Below, piece by piece: positions 1 to 6,583 of a stretch of 7,403 nt of DNA. The notes beneath the pieces were generated by a model. The model saw nothing but the letters and a program-made list of their open reading frames with translations, ran no database searches and was not told where the DNA came from. Each line of letters begins with the position of its first letter. Position 1 is the stretch's first letter. The position numbers were made by a program, and so were the translations under genes. Origin of the DNA: Acidocella sp. (lineage in GTDB: Bacteria; Pseudomonadota; Alphaproteobacteria; Acetobacterales; Acetobacteraceae). The DNA lies in assembly GCA_029077775.1 (NCBI GenBank), contig JAQNCU010000134.1, positions 1 to 7,403 on the forward strand, given 5' to 3'.

Positions 1-46
1 CCGCGTCGCGCGGACCAACGAAACAAAAAATGCCAGGAAACTTCCA

Positions 47-1219
47 ATGTCGTTGCCCAACACCGCCGTATTCGATTTCGGGCTCGGCCCGGATATCGAT
101 ATCCTACGTGACCAGGTGCAGTCCTTCGCCGCCGCGCGCATCGCCCCGCTGGCGGCGGAGATCGACAAAACCGATAAATTCCCCCGGCATCTCTGGCCGG
201 AGATGGGGGCACTCGGCCTGCATGGCATCACGGTGGATGAAGCCTATGGCGGGTCTGGGCTTGGGTATCTCGCCCATTGCGTGGCCATGGAGGAGGTGAG
301 CCGAGCCTCCGCCTCGGTCGGGTTGTCGTATGGCGCGCATTCAAACCTCTGCATCAACCAGATCCATCGCTGGGGTAATGCGGCGCAAAAAGCCGCGTAT
401 CTGCCGAAGCTGGTCTCCGGCGCGCATGTCGGTGCGCTTGCCATGTCCGAGGCCGGGTCAGGCTCCGATGTCGTCTCTATGCGTCTGCGGGCTGAGCGCA
501 AGGGCGACCGCTACGTGCTGAACGGCACTAAAATGTGGATCACCAATGGGTTCCATGCCGATACGCTGGTGGTCTACGCCAAGACCGACCCATCGGCGGG
601 CCCGCGTGGTATCACGGCTTTCCTCGTGGAAACATCCACGCCTGGCTTCAAACCCTCACCCACGCTGGACAAATTGGGCATGCGCGGGTCCCCCACCGGG
701 GAACTGGTGTTCGAGGATTGCGAGGTTCCGGCGGAAAATATCCTGGGCACACTGAACGAGGGTGCCAAAGTTCTGATGAGCGGATTGGATTATGAGCGCG
801 CGGTCCTTGCCGCCGGGCCGGTTGGCATCATGCAGGCGGCTATGGATATCGTGTTGCCCTATATTCATGACCGCAAGCAATTCGGCCAGCCGATCGGCGC
901 GTTTCAGCTCGTACAGGGCAAAATCGCTGATATGTACACCGAGATGAACGCCTCGCGCGCCTATGTGTATGCCGTGGCGCAGGCCGCTGACCGTGGTCGC
1001 ACCACGCGCCAGGATGCCGCCGGCGCGATCCTCTACGCGGCTGAGCGGGCCACCAAATTGGCGCTCGACGCCATTCAGTTGCTCGGCGGCAATGGTTATA
1101 TCAACGACTATCCCACCGGCCGCCTGTTGCGCGATGCCAAGCTCTACGAGATCGGTGCTGGCACCAGTGAGATCAGGCGCATGTTGATAGGCCGGGAATT
1201 ATTCAAGGCGTTTGGCTAA
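47..1219 (+). CDS. ivd: Isovaleryl-CoA dehydrogenase (leucine catabolism)
   Basis: FAD-dependent acyl-CoA dehydrogenase of 390 residues, the usual bacterial length. It should oxidise isovaleryl-CoA to 3-methylcrotonyl-CoA in the cytoplasm and pass electrons to ETF, the third step of leucine degradation. Both family signatures are visible: AMSEAGSGSDV at about 132-142, and QLLGGNGYINDYPTGRLLRD at about 344-363. The catalytic base supports the subfamily. Glu250 lies in GLDYERAVLAAGP, the position used by isovaleryl-CoA dehydrogenases. The site where medium- and short-chain enzymes carry their Glu is Ala in YEIGAGTSEIRR (about 368-379). The ATG at 47 has an AGGA Shine-Dalgarno 8 bases upstream (35-38). 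The acyl-CoA synthetase follows after 52 bases and is probably cotranscribed. Methylcrotonyl-CoA carboxylase and HMG-CoA lyase genes are not in the window, but only 46 upstream bases are visible. The symbol liuA is also used for this gene. Confidence 0.95.
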   Translation: MSLPNTAVFDFGLGPDIDILRDQVQSFAAARIAPLAAEIDKTDKFPRHLWPEMGALGLHGITVDEAYGGSGLGYLAHCVAMEEVSRASASVGLSYGAHSNLCINQIHRWGNAAQKAAYLPKLVSGAHVGALAMSEAGSGSDVVSMRLRAERKGDRYVLNGTKMWITNGFHADTLVVYAKTDPSAGPRGITAFLVETSTPGFKPSPTLDKLGMRGSPTGELVFEDCEVPAENILGTLNEGAKVLMSGLDYERAVLAAGPVGIMQAAMDIVLPYIHDRKQFGQPIGAFQLVQGKIADMYTEMNASRAYVYAVAQAADRGRTTRQDAAGAILYAAERATKLALDAIQLLGGNGYINDYPTGRLLRDAKLYEIGAGTSEIRRMLIGRELFKAFG

Positions 1220-1261
1220 TTTCGCGGACCGAACATTCTGGGGAAACGTAAAAACAAAAAA

Positions 1262-1266
1262 AGAGG
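1262..1266 (+). promoter_or_regulatory. Ribosome binding site setting the acyl-CoA synthetase start
   Basis: AGAGG, followed by five bases and then the ATG at 1272. It decides between that ATG and an in-frame TTG at 1212, which would overlap the dehydrogenase stop and add 20 residues unlike the family N-terminus. The surrounding 1247-1262 stretch is A-rich, which favours an open translation start. Confidence 0.7.
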
Positions 1267-1271
1267 CGAAC

Positions 1272-2945
1272 ATGGAAACGAGAACCCATAGCTACGCATC
1301 CGGTGCCAGCCAGAAACCGCTGATCGGCCAGACCATTGGCGCCCGGCTGGATGAGGTCGCGGCGGCGACACCCTTGGCCGACGCGCTGATCGTCCCCTTC
1401 CAGAATGTGCATCTGAGTTATGCCGAACTTCGTGACCAGACCGATGCCTTCGCCGCGGGCCTCATCGCCCTTGGCCTGGTGCAAGGCGATCGCATCGGCA
1501 TTTGGAGCCAGAATAATACCGAATGGGTCATCGCCCAATTCGCCACCGCCAAGGCCGGGCTGATCCTGGTTAACATCAACCCGGCCTACCGGGTGCACGA
1601 ACTTGAATACGCCCTCAACAAGGTCGGCTGCGTCGCGCTGATCCTCGCGGATCGTTTTAAATCGAGCGATTACGTTGCGATGCTCACCAGCCTCGCGCCC
1701 GAATTATCGAGCTGTGCTCCGGGCAAGCTGCACGCAGCCCGCCTGGCCCAATTGCGCATCGTGATCCGCATGGGCGATGAGGTCACGCCGGGGATGTTGA
1801 ATTTCGCGTCTATCCCCCGGCTGGCCCAGCCCGCCGACCATGCCAGCCTTGCCGCGCGCGCCGCCACGCTGCAATTTGACGACCCCATCAACATCCAGTT
1901 CACCTCCGGCACCACGGGGCAGCCCAAGGGTGCCACGCTCACGCATCATAATATCCTAAATAACGGGTTTTTCGTGGGCGAGGGCATTCGCCTCAAACCC
2001 ACTGACAGGCTCTGTATCCCCGTGCCGTTCTATCATTGTTTCGGGATGGTGATGGGCAATCTCGGCGTGATCACCCACGGCGCCTGCATGGTCATCCCGT
2101 CCGAGGGTTTCGACCCGCTGCGCGTGCTGGCCACCGTTGCGACATATAAATGCACGGCACTTTACGGGGTGCCGACCATGTTCATCGCCATTTTGAACCA
2201 TCCGGATTTCGGCCAATACGACCTCTCCAGCCTGCGCACGGGCATCATGGCGGGCTCTATCTGCCCGGTGGAGTTGATGCGTCAGGTTATGGAGCGCATG
2301 CATATGTCGGAAATCACCATTGCGTACGGCATGACCGAGACCAGCCCTGTCAGCTTCCAAAGTGCGACCGACGACGATGTGGCACGCCGGGTGGCCACTG
2401 TGGGCCGTGTGTCGCCGCATCTTGAGGTCAAGATCATTGATTCTGAGGGCCGGACGGTGCCCTGCGGTATCACCGGTGAATTGCTAACCCGGGGTTATTC
2501 AGTCATGCGCGGCTATTGGGGCGACCCTGAGAGAACGGCTGATGCGATTGATGCCGCGAGATGGATGCATACCGGCGATCTCGCGGTGATGGATGAGCAT
2601 GGCTATTGCACCATCGTCGGACGCGCCAAGGATTTGGTGATTCGTGGCGGCGAGAATATCTACCCGCGCGAGGTGGAGGAATTTCTCTACCGCCACCCGA
2701 AAATCCGCGATGTCGCGGTGTTCGGCATCCCCGAGCCGAAATTCGGCGAGCAGCTTTGCGCCTGGGTCATCCCGCATGACGGAGAGAGCCTGTCGCCCGA
2801 GGAGGTGATCGGCTTCTGCACAGACCAGATCGCGCATTATAAAATCCCCGCTTTGGTGCGCATTGTCGCTGAATTCCCCATGACCATAACCAACAAAGTG
2901 CAGAAATTCATCATGCGTGAAACCATGATCGCGGAACGCGGGTAG
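1272..2945 (+). CDS. AMP-forming acyl-CoA synthetase (FadD-like)
   Basis: Acyl-CoA ligase of the ANL (adenylate-forming) superfamily, 557 residues. It activates a carboxylic acid with ATP to an acyl-adenylate and transfers the acyl group to CoA. Motifs in order: the P-loop FTSGTTGQPKG (210-220) followed by THHN; YGMTETSP (352-359); the ATP-ribose Asp in MHTGDLA (432-438); the hinge region GRAKDLVIRGGENIYPREVE (450-469); and the C-terminal catalytic Lys542 in TITNKVQKF. No signal peptide or membrane segment is apparent. The architecture matches the medium/long-chain acyl-CoA synthetases often annotated simply as AMP-binding protein. Its position just after isovaleryl-CoA dehydrogenase suggests a branched or medium-chain acid such as isovalerate, but the substrate cannot be read from sequence. 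One oddity is Asn541, where the family usually has Gly before the catalytic Lys. Confidence 0.9.
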   Translation: METRTHSYASGASQKPLIGQTIGARLDEVAAATPLADALIVPFQNVHLSYAELRDQTDAFAAGLIALGLVQGDRIGIWSQNNTEWVIAQFATAKAGLILVNINPAYRVHELEYALNKVGCVALILADRFKSSDYVAMLTSLAPELSSCAPGKLHAARLAQLRIVIRMGDEVTPGMLNFASIPRLAQPADHASLAARAATLQFDDPINIQFTSGTTGQPKGATLTHHNILNNGFFVGEGIRLKPTDRLCIPVPFYHCFGMVMGNLGVITHGACMVIPSEGFDPLRVLATVATYKCTALYGVPTMFIAILNHPDFGQYDLSSLRTGIMAGSICPVELMRQVMERMHMSEITIAYGMTETSPVSFQSATDDDVARRVATVGRVSPHLEVKIIDSEGRTVPCGITGELLTRGYSVMRGYWGDPERTADAIDAARWMHTGDLAVMDEHGYCTIVGRAKDLVIRGGENIYPREVEEFLYRHPKIRDVAVFGIPEPKFGEQLCAWVIPHDGESLSPEEVIGFCTDQIAHYKIPALVRIVAEFPMTITNKVQKFIMRETMIAERG

Positions 2946-2948
2946 CGC

Positions 2949-2967
2949 GCAGGCTCAGCCGGCCTGC
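2949..2967. terminator. Possible bidirectional hairpin between convergent genes
   Basis: GCAGGC (2949-2954) and GCCTGC (2962-2967) form a perfect 6-bp stem with a 7-base loop, straddling the gap between the convergent stops at 2945 and 2955. There is no T-tract on either side, so it is not a canonical intrinsic terminator. It partly overlaps the end of the penicillin-binding protein gene. Confidence 0.25.
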
Positions 2968-4802
2968 CCCGATTCGGCGATGGATTTAAAAATCGCGGCG
3001 GGCAATGTCCCACCCAGCAGGTTCCGGGTGGGGCTGTTATCGTCATTGCCGAGCCAGACGGCGATGACATCGCCATTGGCATAGCCGACAAACCACGCAT
3101 CGCGGTAATCCTGGGTGGTTCCGGTTTTGCCCGCGGTATAAACGCCAGGGATATAGGCATTCGTGCCTGTGCCACCTGTCACCACATCGCGCATCATGGC
3201 GGCAATGGCCCGTATTTGCGACGGGTCCGCGACCGCCACGGGTCCGGGTGTGGCAAGCGGCGTGCCATTGATGGCGAGCACGCCATGCGGGGTCACCCGG
3301 TTGCCACCGTTAAAGAACGTGGCATAGGCACCCGCCAGTTGCATAACCCCGACGGCGCCGGTGCCAAGGGCCATGGTGGCATCATCGGGGAAGTGGTCGT
3401 CGAGCCCGAGTTGATGGGCGAGCGCGATCACGCGCCGCGCCCCACCCGCGCGTAGCAAAATGCGGATGGCCACGGTATTCATGGAATCGGCCAAACCCTC
3501 CCCCATACTAACCTCGCCGCGATAGGATCGCTCATAATCGCGCGGATGGTAGCCGTGCAGGTCCAACGGCGCGTCCAGCACCGTGTCATTCGGGGACATG
3601 CCCGCCCGCAAGCCCGCGAGCCAGACGATTGGTTTGATCGCGGACCCGGTTTGCCGTCGGGCCAGCGTGGCCCGATCATAGCCTTCCCGGTCTCCCACGC
3701 CGCCGACCAGGGCGCGCACGGCACCTGTTTGGGCGTCCAACACCACCACAGCACCCTGTGTAACGCCGAATACCGATCCTTTCAGTGCAATGGTATTGTC
3801 AAGGGCGGTTTGGGCTGCGTTTTGCAACACCGGATTCAGGGTGGTCGCCAGGGTTACGTCCTGGCCTTCAGGGATCGCGGGGCCCAATTGCTGCATCACC
3901 CACAACGCAAACCACGAAGTACGCGAGACCGGTGAGGCCGCATCCGCCAACCCGGCCTCGGCCTCAGTCTCCTCGGCCGGGGTGATCGCCTTCGTTGCCA
4001 CCATGGCATCCAGAACCTCGGTGGCACGCGCCGCCGCTGCTTGCGGGTTGGCGAGCGGGTTGAGTGCCGAGGGCGCTTTGGGCAACCCGGCCAATATCGC
4101 GGCCTGGGCGAGCGTAAGCCGCGTGGCGGGGATGTTAAAATAGAGCCGGGCCGCGGCATCCACGCCATAGGCCCCATCCCCCAGGTAAACCCGGTTCAGA
4201 TAAATCCCCAGAATATCCGCCCGCGTGTAATGCCGGGCGAGCCACAGGCTCAGTATGGCTTCTTGGATCTTTCGGCGCAGCGACCGCTGGTTGGTCAAAA
4301 ACAGGGTTTTGGCAACCTGTTGCGTGAGCGTGGAGCCGCCCTGCACAACGCGGCGGTGGACAATATCGGCCACCGCCGCGCGAATAATACCGAGGCTGTC
4401 AAACGGCCCATGATCGTAGAACCGACGGTCCTCGATGGCGATGAACGCCGCCGGGACATAAGGCGGCAAGGCCGAGGGCAGAACCACAGCGCCGGAGACG
4501 TCGCCGAACCGGGCAACAAGCTGCCCGGCTGGGTCGAGCAGCCGGATCGCCGGGCGGCGCGCGGCGGTGACAGCGCGGGCTGGGTTTGGCATGTCCCAGG
4601 TGAACCACAGGCTGACCAAAAATATGGTGACCGCACCCCAGATGCCGATAATGATCAGTAAACGAGCGCCAGACCACACTGCACCCAGCCTGAACCGGGC
4701 TACGAGCCTGCCCGCCGCGCGCCGCGGCGACACCGGCTTTTTGGTCGGTTTGGCCGGTGCATTGCGCGGTCTCGGGCGCGCCGCGGGCGGGGTGCGAGGC
4801 AT
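2955..4802 (-). CDS. Class A penicillin-binding protein (PBP1A-type transglycosylase/transpeptidase)
   Basis: Bifunctional peptidoglycan synthase. It polymerises lipid II into glycan strands and cross-links the stem peptides on the periplasmic side of the inner membrane. Numbered from the ATG at 4802 (615 residues), a basic Pro/Arg/Lys-rich cytoplasmic tail (about 1-45) precedes one membrane anchor (about 47-70). The GT51 domain follows, with EDRRFYDH (catalytic Glu124), QGGSTLTQQ (154-162), RRKIQE (second key Glu181) and IYLNRVYLGDGAYG. The transpeptidase domain has the SxxK nucleophile motif SAIK (Ser387, Lys390), SMN (440-442) and KTGTT (559-563), so both activities look intact. It is much shorter than E. 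coli PBP1a (about 850 residues) and appears to lack an inserted accessory domain. The start is uncertain: an in-frame TTG at 4817 would add five residues, and neither start has a good Shine-Dalgarno. It is transcribed away from the tRNA gene and toward the acyl-CoA synthetase gene. Confidence 0.93.
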   Translation of the reverse strand: MPRTPPAARPRPRNAPAKPTKKPVSPRRAAGRLVARFRLGAVWSGARLLIIIGIWGAVTIFLVSLWFTWDMPNPARAVTAARRPAIRLLDPAGQLVARFGDVSGAVVLPSALPPYVPAAFIAIEDRRFYDHGPFDSLGIIRAAVADIVHRRVVQGGSTLTQQVAKTLFLTNQRSLRRKIQEAILSLWLARHYTRADILGIYLNRVYLGDGAYGVDAAARLYFNIPATRLTLAQAAILAGLPKAPSALNPLANPQAAAARATEVLDAMVATKAITPAEETEAEAGLADAASPVSRTSWFALWVMQQLGPAIPEGQDVTLATTLNPVLQNAAQTALDNTIALKGSVFGVTQGAVVVLDAQTGAVRALVGGVGDREGYDRATLARRQTGSAIKPIVWLAGLRAGMSPNDTVLDAPLDLHGYHPRDYERSYRGEVSMGEGLADSMNTVAIRILLRAGGARRVIALAHQLGLDDHFPDDATMALGTGAVGVMQLAGAYATFFNGGNRVTPHGVLAINGTPLATPGPVAVADPSQIRAIAAMMRDVVTGGTGTNAYIPGVYTAGKTGTTQDYRDAWFVGYANGDVIAVWLGNDDNSPTRNLLGGTLPAAIFKSIAESGQAG

Positions 4803-4874
4803 GGGTTGTGCTGCCAAAGCGCGCCGCGCCGGGTCAATGGCAAGTACGCCACGCTTATGGCCCAGATGCGGCGT

Positions 4875-4902
4875 TTGACCTGGATGGATTTGCGGTTAAA
4901 CA
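4875..4902 (+). promoter_or_regulatory. Probable sigma-70 promoter of the tRNA-Leu gene
   Basis: TTGACC (4875-4880) is a strong -35 match. A 16-base spacer leads to TAAACA (4897-4902), a moderate -10. Transcription would begin about 7 bases further on, just before the mature tRNA 5' end at 4912. That short leader is usual for single tRNA genes. Confidence 0.5.
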
Positions 4903-4911
4903 GAGCCCAGT

Positions 4912-5218
4912 GCGGGCGTGGCGAAACTGGTAGACGCACCGGACTTGGATGCTTGAGTGCGCGCGGGGAAATCCGCGATGTAGAACTGCTCAAACTCGGG
5001 GAACCCTGTCAAATGGCAATCCCGAGCCAAGCCCTGGGCGTAAATGGCCCGGGGAAGGTGTAGAGACTAGACGGGCAGCACCTAAGGCGTGAACGCTAGG
5101 GTGAAGGGATAGTCCAGACCCCAAACGGTCCTAACAGGCCGGCGGTGAAAACCGTAGGGGGTACGAAAATCCGTTGGGGCTTAGCCCTGTGCCGGTTCGA
5201 TTCCGGCCGCCCGCACCA
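4912..5218 (+). tRNA. tRNA-Leu(UAA) interrupted by a group I intron
   Basis: A class II tRNA split into exons 4912-4946 and 5166-5218. The acceptor strands GCGGGCG (4912-4918) and CGCCCGC (5208-5214) pair perfectly, followed by discriminator A5215 and an encoded CCA (5216-5218). The D stem is GCG (4921-4923) with CGC (4935-4937), and the D loop contains GGTAGA. The anticodon loop is CUU from the 5' exon joined to AAAA from the 3' exon, giving anticodon UAA, which reads UUA/UUG leucine codons. The long variable arm pairs GGGC (5177-5180) with GCCC (5184-5187). The T arm is GCCGG, TTCGATT, CCGGC (5191-5207). The spliced RNA is 88 nt including CCA. In the anticodon stem, C27 (4939) faces U43 (5174) as a mismatch while the other four pairs are Watson-Crick. 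Without splicing no functional tRNA can form, so the intron must be active if this is the only copy. A standard tRNA scan may miss or mis-type the gene. Confidence 0.93.
4947..5165 (+). ncRNA. Group I self-splicing intron (IC3-like) in tRNA-Leu(UAA)
   Basis: A compact 219-nt ribozyme inserted between anticodon bases 34 and 35. P1 pairs exon ACTT (4943-4946) with GAGT (4955-4958), placing the required U-G wobble at the 5' splice site (4946 with 4955). P2 is CGCGG (4962-4966) with CCGCG (4973-4977), capped by a GAAA tetraloop. P3 is CTGCTC (4986-4991) with GGGCAG (5073-5078). P4 is CTCGGG (4995-5000) with CCCGAG (5021-5026), followed by the conserved GCCAAGCC element. P7 is GACT (5065-5068) with AGTC (5111-5114), forming the guanosine site. 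P8 is CCTA..GCG (5081-5089) with CGCTAGG (5094-5100). P9 is ACCCC (5118-5122) with GGGGT (5158-5162), with an inner CGGT/ACCG stem and GAAA loop (5143-5154). The intron ends in omega-G at 5165. Two A-T pairs (5166-5167 with 4953-4954) could form P10. No homing endonuclease ORF is present. Core blocks resemble the cyanobacterial tRNA-Leu intron as remembered; I have not aligned them. Confidence 0.92.
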
Positions 5219-5230
5219 CATCGCAACGGC

Positions 5231-6583
5231 TTATGAGGTCAAACCCAGAAGCTGCCGCGCCTGGTTCGTGGCGTCCTGCTGGTTGACATGGCCAAGCGCC
5301 AGTTTTTCGACAAAATCCTCATTCGCCCGTGCCCGTAATGCGAACAACGAGGCGCCGATGTCTCGGGCGACCTGGGCGAGCTCCGTCAATTCGGCTTGCG
5401 CATAGCGCGCCGCCCCGCGCGGGCCGCACACCAGAACGCCGAAGATTTGCCCGCGCAGCGCCAGCGGCAGCGCGACACCCTCATGGCCCAACGCACTCTC
5501 CAACCCATGGAGATCGAGCGGCGCCTGGGTGGCGCGCAACCATACCAAAGCGGGGTCGTCCCGGTTTATTTCAGGCGGCCAGGAACGTCCATGCTCGGCT
5601 GTTTTTTCAAACACAGTGGATCGTGCCTCATAAAGTACGGCGCCATGGCCGCCGGTGTGATCGTCGAACATCGCGGTTACGCGATTTACAAGCTCGTCAG
5701 ATTGCTCGATGAACCCGCAATCGCGTTGAAAAGCCTTAAGTATTTCACGCGCTTTGTGCTCGCGGCGGAAAAACAGCCGGTCGACAACCAACTCGATGCG
5801 CCGCTGGATTTGGTCAAAGGCGATGCCAAGCCCAAGCGAGGCAGCAACTTCCGGCGCCAGGCTGGCGCGACCGTGCAAGGCGCTATTTTCAAACAGGTTT
5901 TCGGTCAGCGCGAGCAGCCCCACGACAAGCCCCATCAAAATCGCGAACACAACCGCCCGGTTGACAACAACGCGCACGTCAACAAGCCGCGTGCTGAGAA
6001 CGGCAAACGCGTAGATGCCGAATATCAATAAGCCCAGGATCGATTGCACAAACATTATGCTAAGCGAGAGGCGCTTATCCGATATGGGCAAAACGCCCTC
6101 GATGATGTCCGTTATCAGTAACGGCAGGAGCAGGGCGCTACCAGCCAGTATCCATTTTATACGCAGGCGCTGTTCGAGCTTTGCCTTCATATACCCTTTC
6201 AGCAAAACAGTCAGCGGCAGCGCCAAGACCATGAGGGCTAAGACACCAATAAAAATACTAAGAATATTTCCTGCATTTGTGTGAAAGACCAGCAACAGCA
6301 GCATTGGCAGTGCCTGGATGGTGCCAAAAACCGCGAGTACGCCCACGAAGATCTTGTCAGACAAAATCGCGCGCGAACTCTGCCGTCCCACCAGAGATAT
6401 GGCAGTGACATAGAGTGCAAAAAGCGGCGCCAGAGAGGTCAGCAAAAGGTCAGATATAAATGTCAGAAGATTCCAAAGGGGGCGGCAAAATAAACGTGGT
6501 CGAGGCCGACCCGAACATGACCGAAAACGAAAAGAGCGAAAGCCCCCATGCCGTCCAGTTCCGGCCGCGCCACAAGGTGACAA
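5231..6583 (-). CDS. C-terminal part of the split sensor: membrane segments and GAF-like domain
   Basis: The open frame runs 450 codons from a TTG at 6583. Its first 35 residues are Arg/Gly-rich and read out of frame over the upstream gene part, so genuine protein probably begins near residue 36 (PLWNLL, about 6478). Hydrophobic stretches lie at about 36-64, 77-101, 104-128, 144-164, 172-197 and 208-227. A helical linker (255-280) and a GAF-like alpha/beta domain (about 285-415, including GVALPLALRGQIFGVLVCGP) follow. The final 35 residues contain no kinase motifs. Its TAA stop lies 12 bases beyond the convergent tRNA 3' end. No good independent start codon with a ribosome site is evident near 6478, so separate translation of this part is doubtful. 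Confidence 0.6.
   Translation of the reverse strand: MSPCGAAGTGRHGGFRSFRFRSCSGRPRPRLFCRPLWNLLTFISDLLLTSLAPLFALYVTAISLVGRQSSRAILSDKIFVGVLAVFGTIQALPMLLLLVFHTNAGNILSIFIGVLALMVLALPLTVLLKGYMKAKLEQRLRIKWILAGSALLLPLLITDIIEGVLPISDKRLSLSIMFVQSILGLLIFGIYAFAVLSTRLVDVRVVVNRAVVFAILMGLVVGLLALTENLFENSALHGRASLAPEVAASLGLGIAFDQIQRRIELVVDRLFFRREHKAREILKAFQRDCGFIEQSDELVNRVTAMFDDHTGGHGAVLYEARSTVFEKTAEHGRSWPPEINRDDPALVWLRATQAPLDLHGLESALGHEGVALPLALRGQIFGVLVCGPRGAARYAQAELTELAQVARDIGASLFALRARANEDFVEKLALGHVNQQDATNQARQLLGLTS

Noticed and set aside
1212..1271. TTG start at 1212 extending the acyl-CoA synthetase by 20 residues
   Set aside because: It overlaps the end of the dehydrogenase gene and has no ribosome site there, while ATG 1272 has AGAGG at ideal spacing and starts where family members usually do.
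1956..2420. 154-codon open frame on the minus strand
   Set aside because: Antisense shadow of the acyl-CoA synthetase; rich in His and Arg with no recognisable fold or ribosome site.
4041..4661. 206-codon open frame on the plus strand
   Set aside because: Antisense shadow of the penicillin-binding protein, whose catalytic motifs show which strand is coding.
4944..4950. Unspliced reading of the anticodon loop as CUUGGAU, which would give anticodon UGG (Pro)
   Set aside because: No 3' half of an anticodon stem follows directly; the matching TCCGT lies after the intron, and the long variable arm and other features indicate tRNA-Leu(UAA).
4806..5063. Open frame running across the tRNA 5' exon and the intron, as a possible intron-encoded protein
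   Set aside because: It begins upstream of the tRNA, has no endonuclease motif such as LAGLIDADG or GIY-YIG, and the intron is fully accounted for by ribozyme helices.
5396..6031. 211-codon open frame on the plus strand
   Set aside because: Lies opposite the sensor gene, with low-complexity basic composition typical of an antisense frame; the minus strand gives coherent membrane helices and a GAF-like domain.
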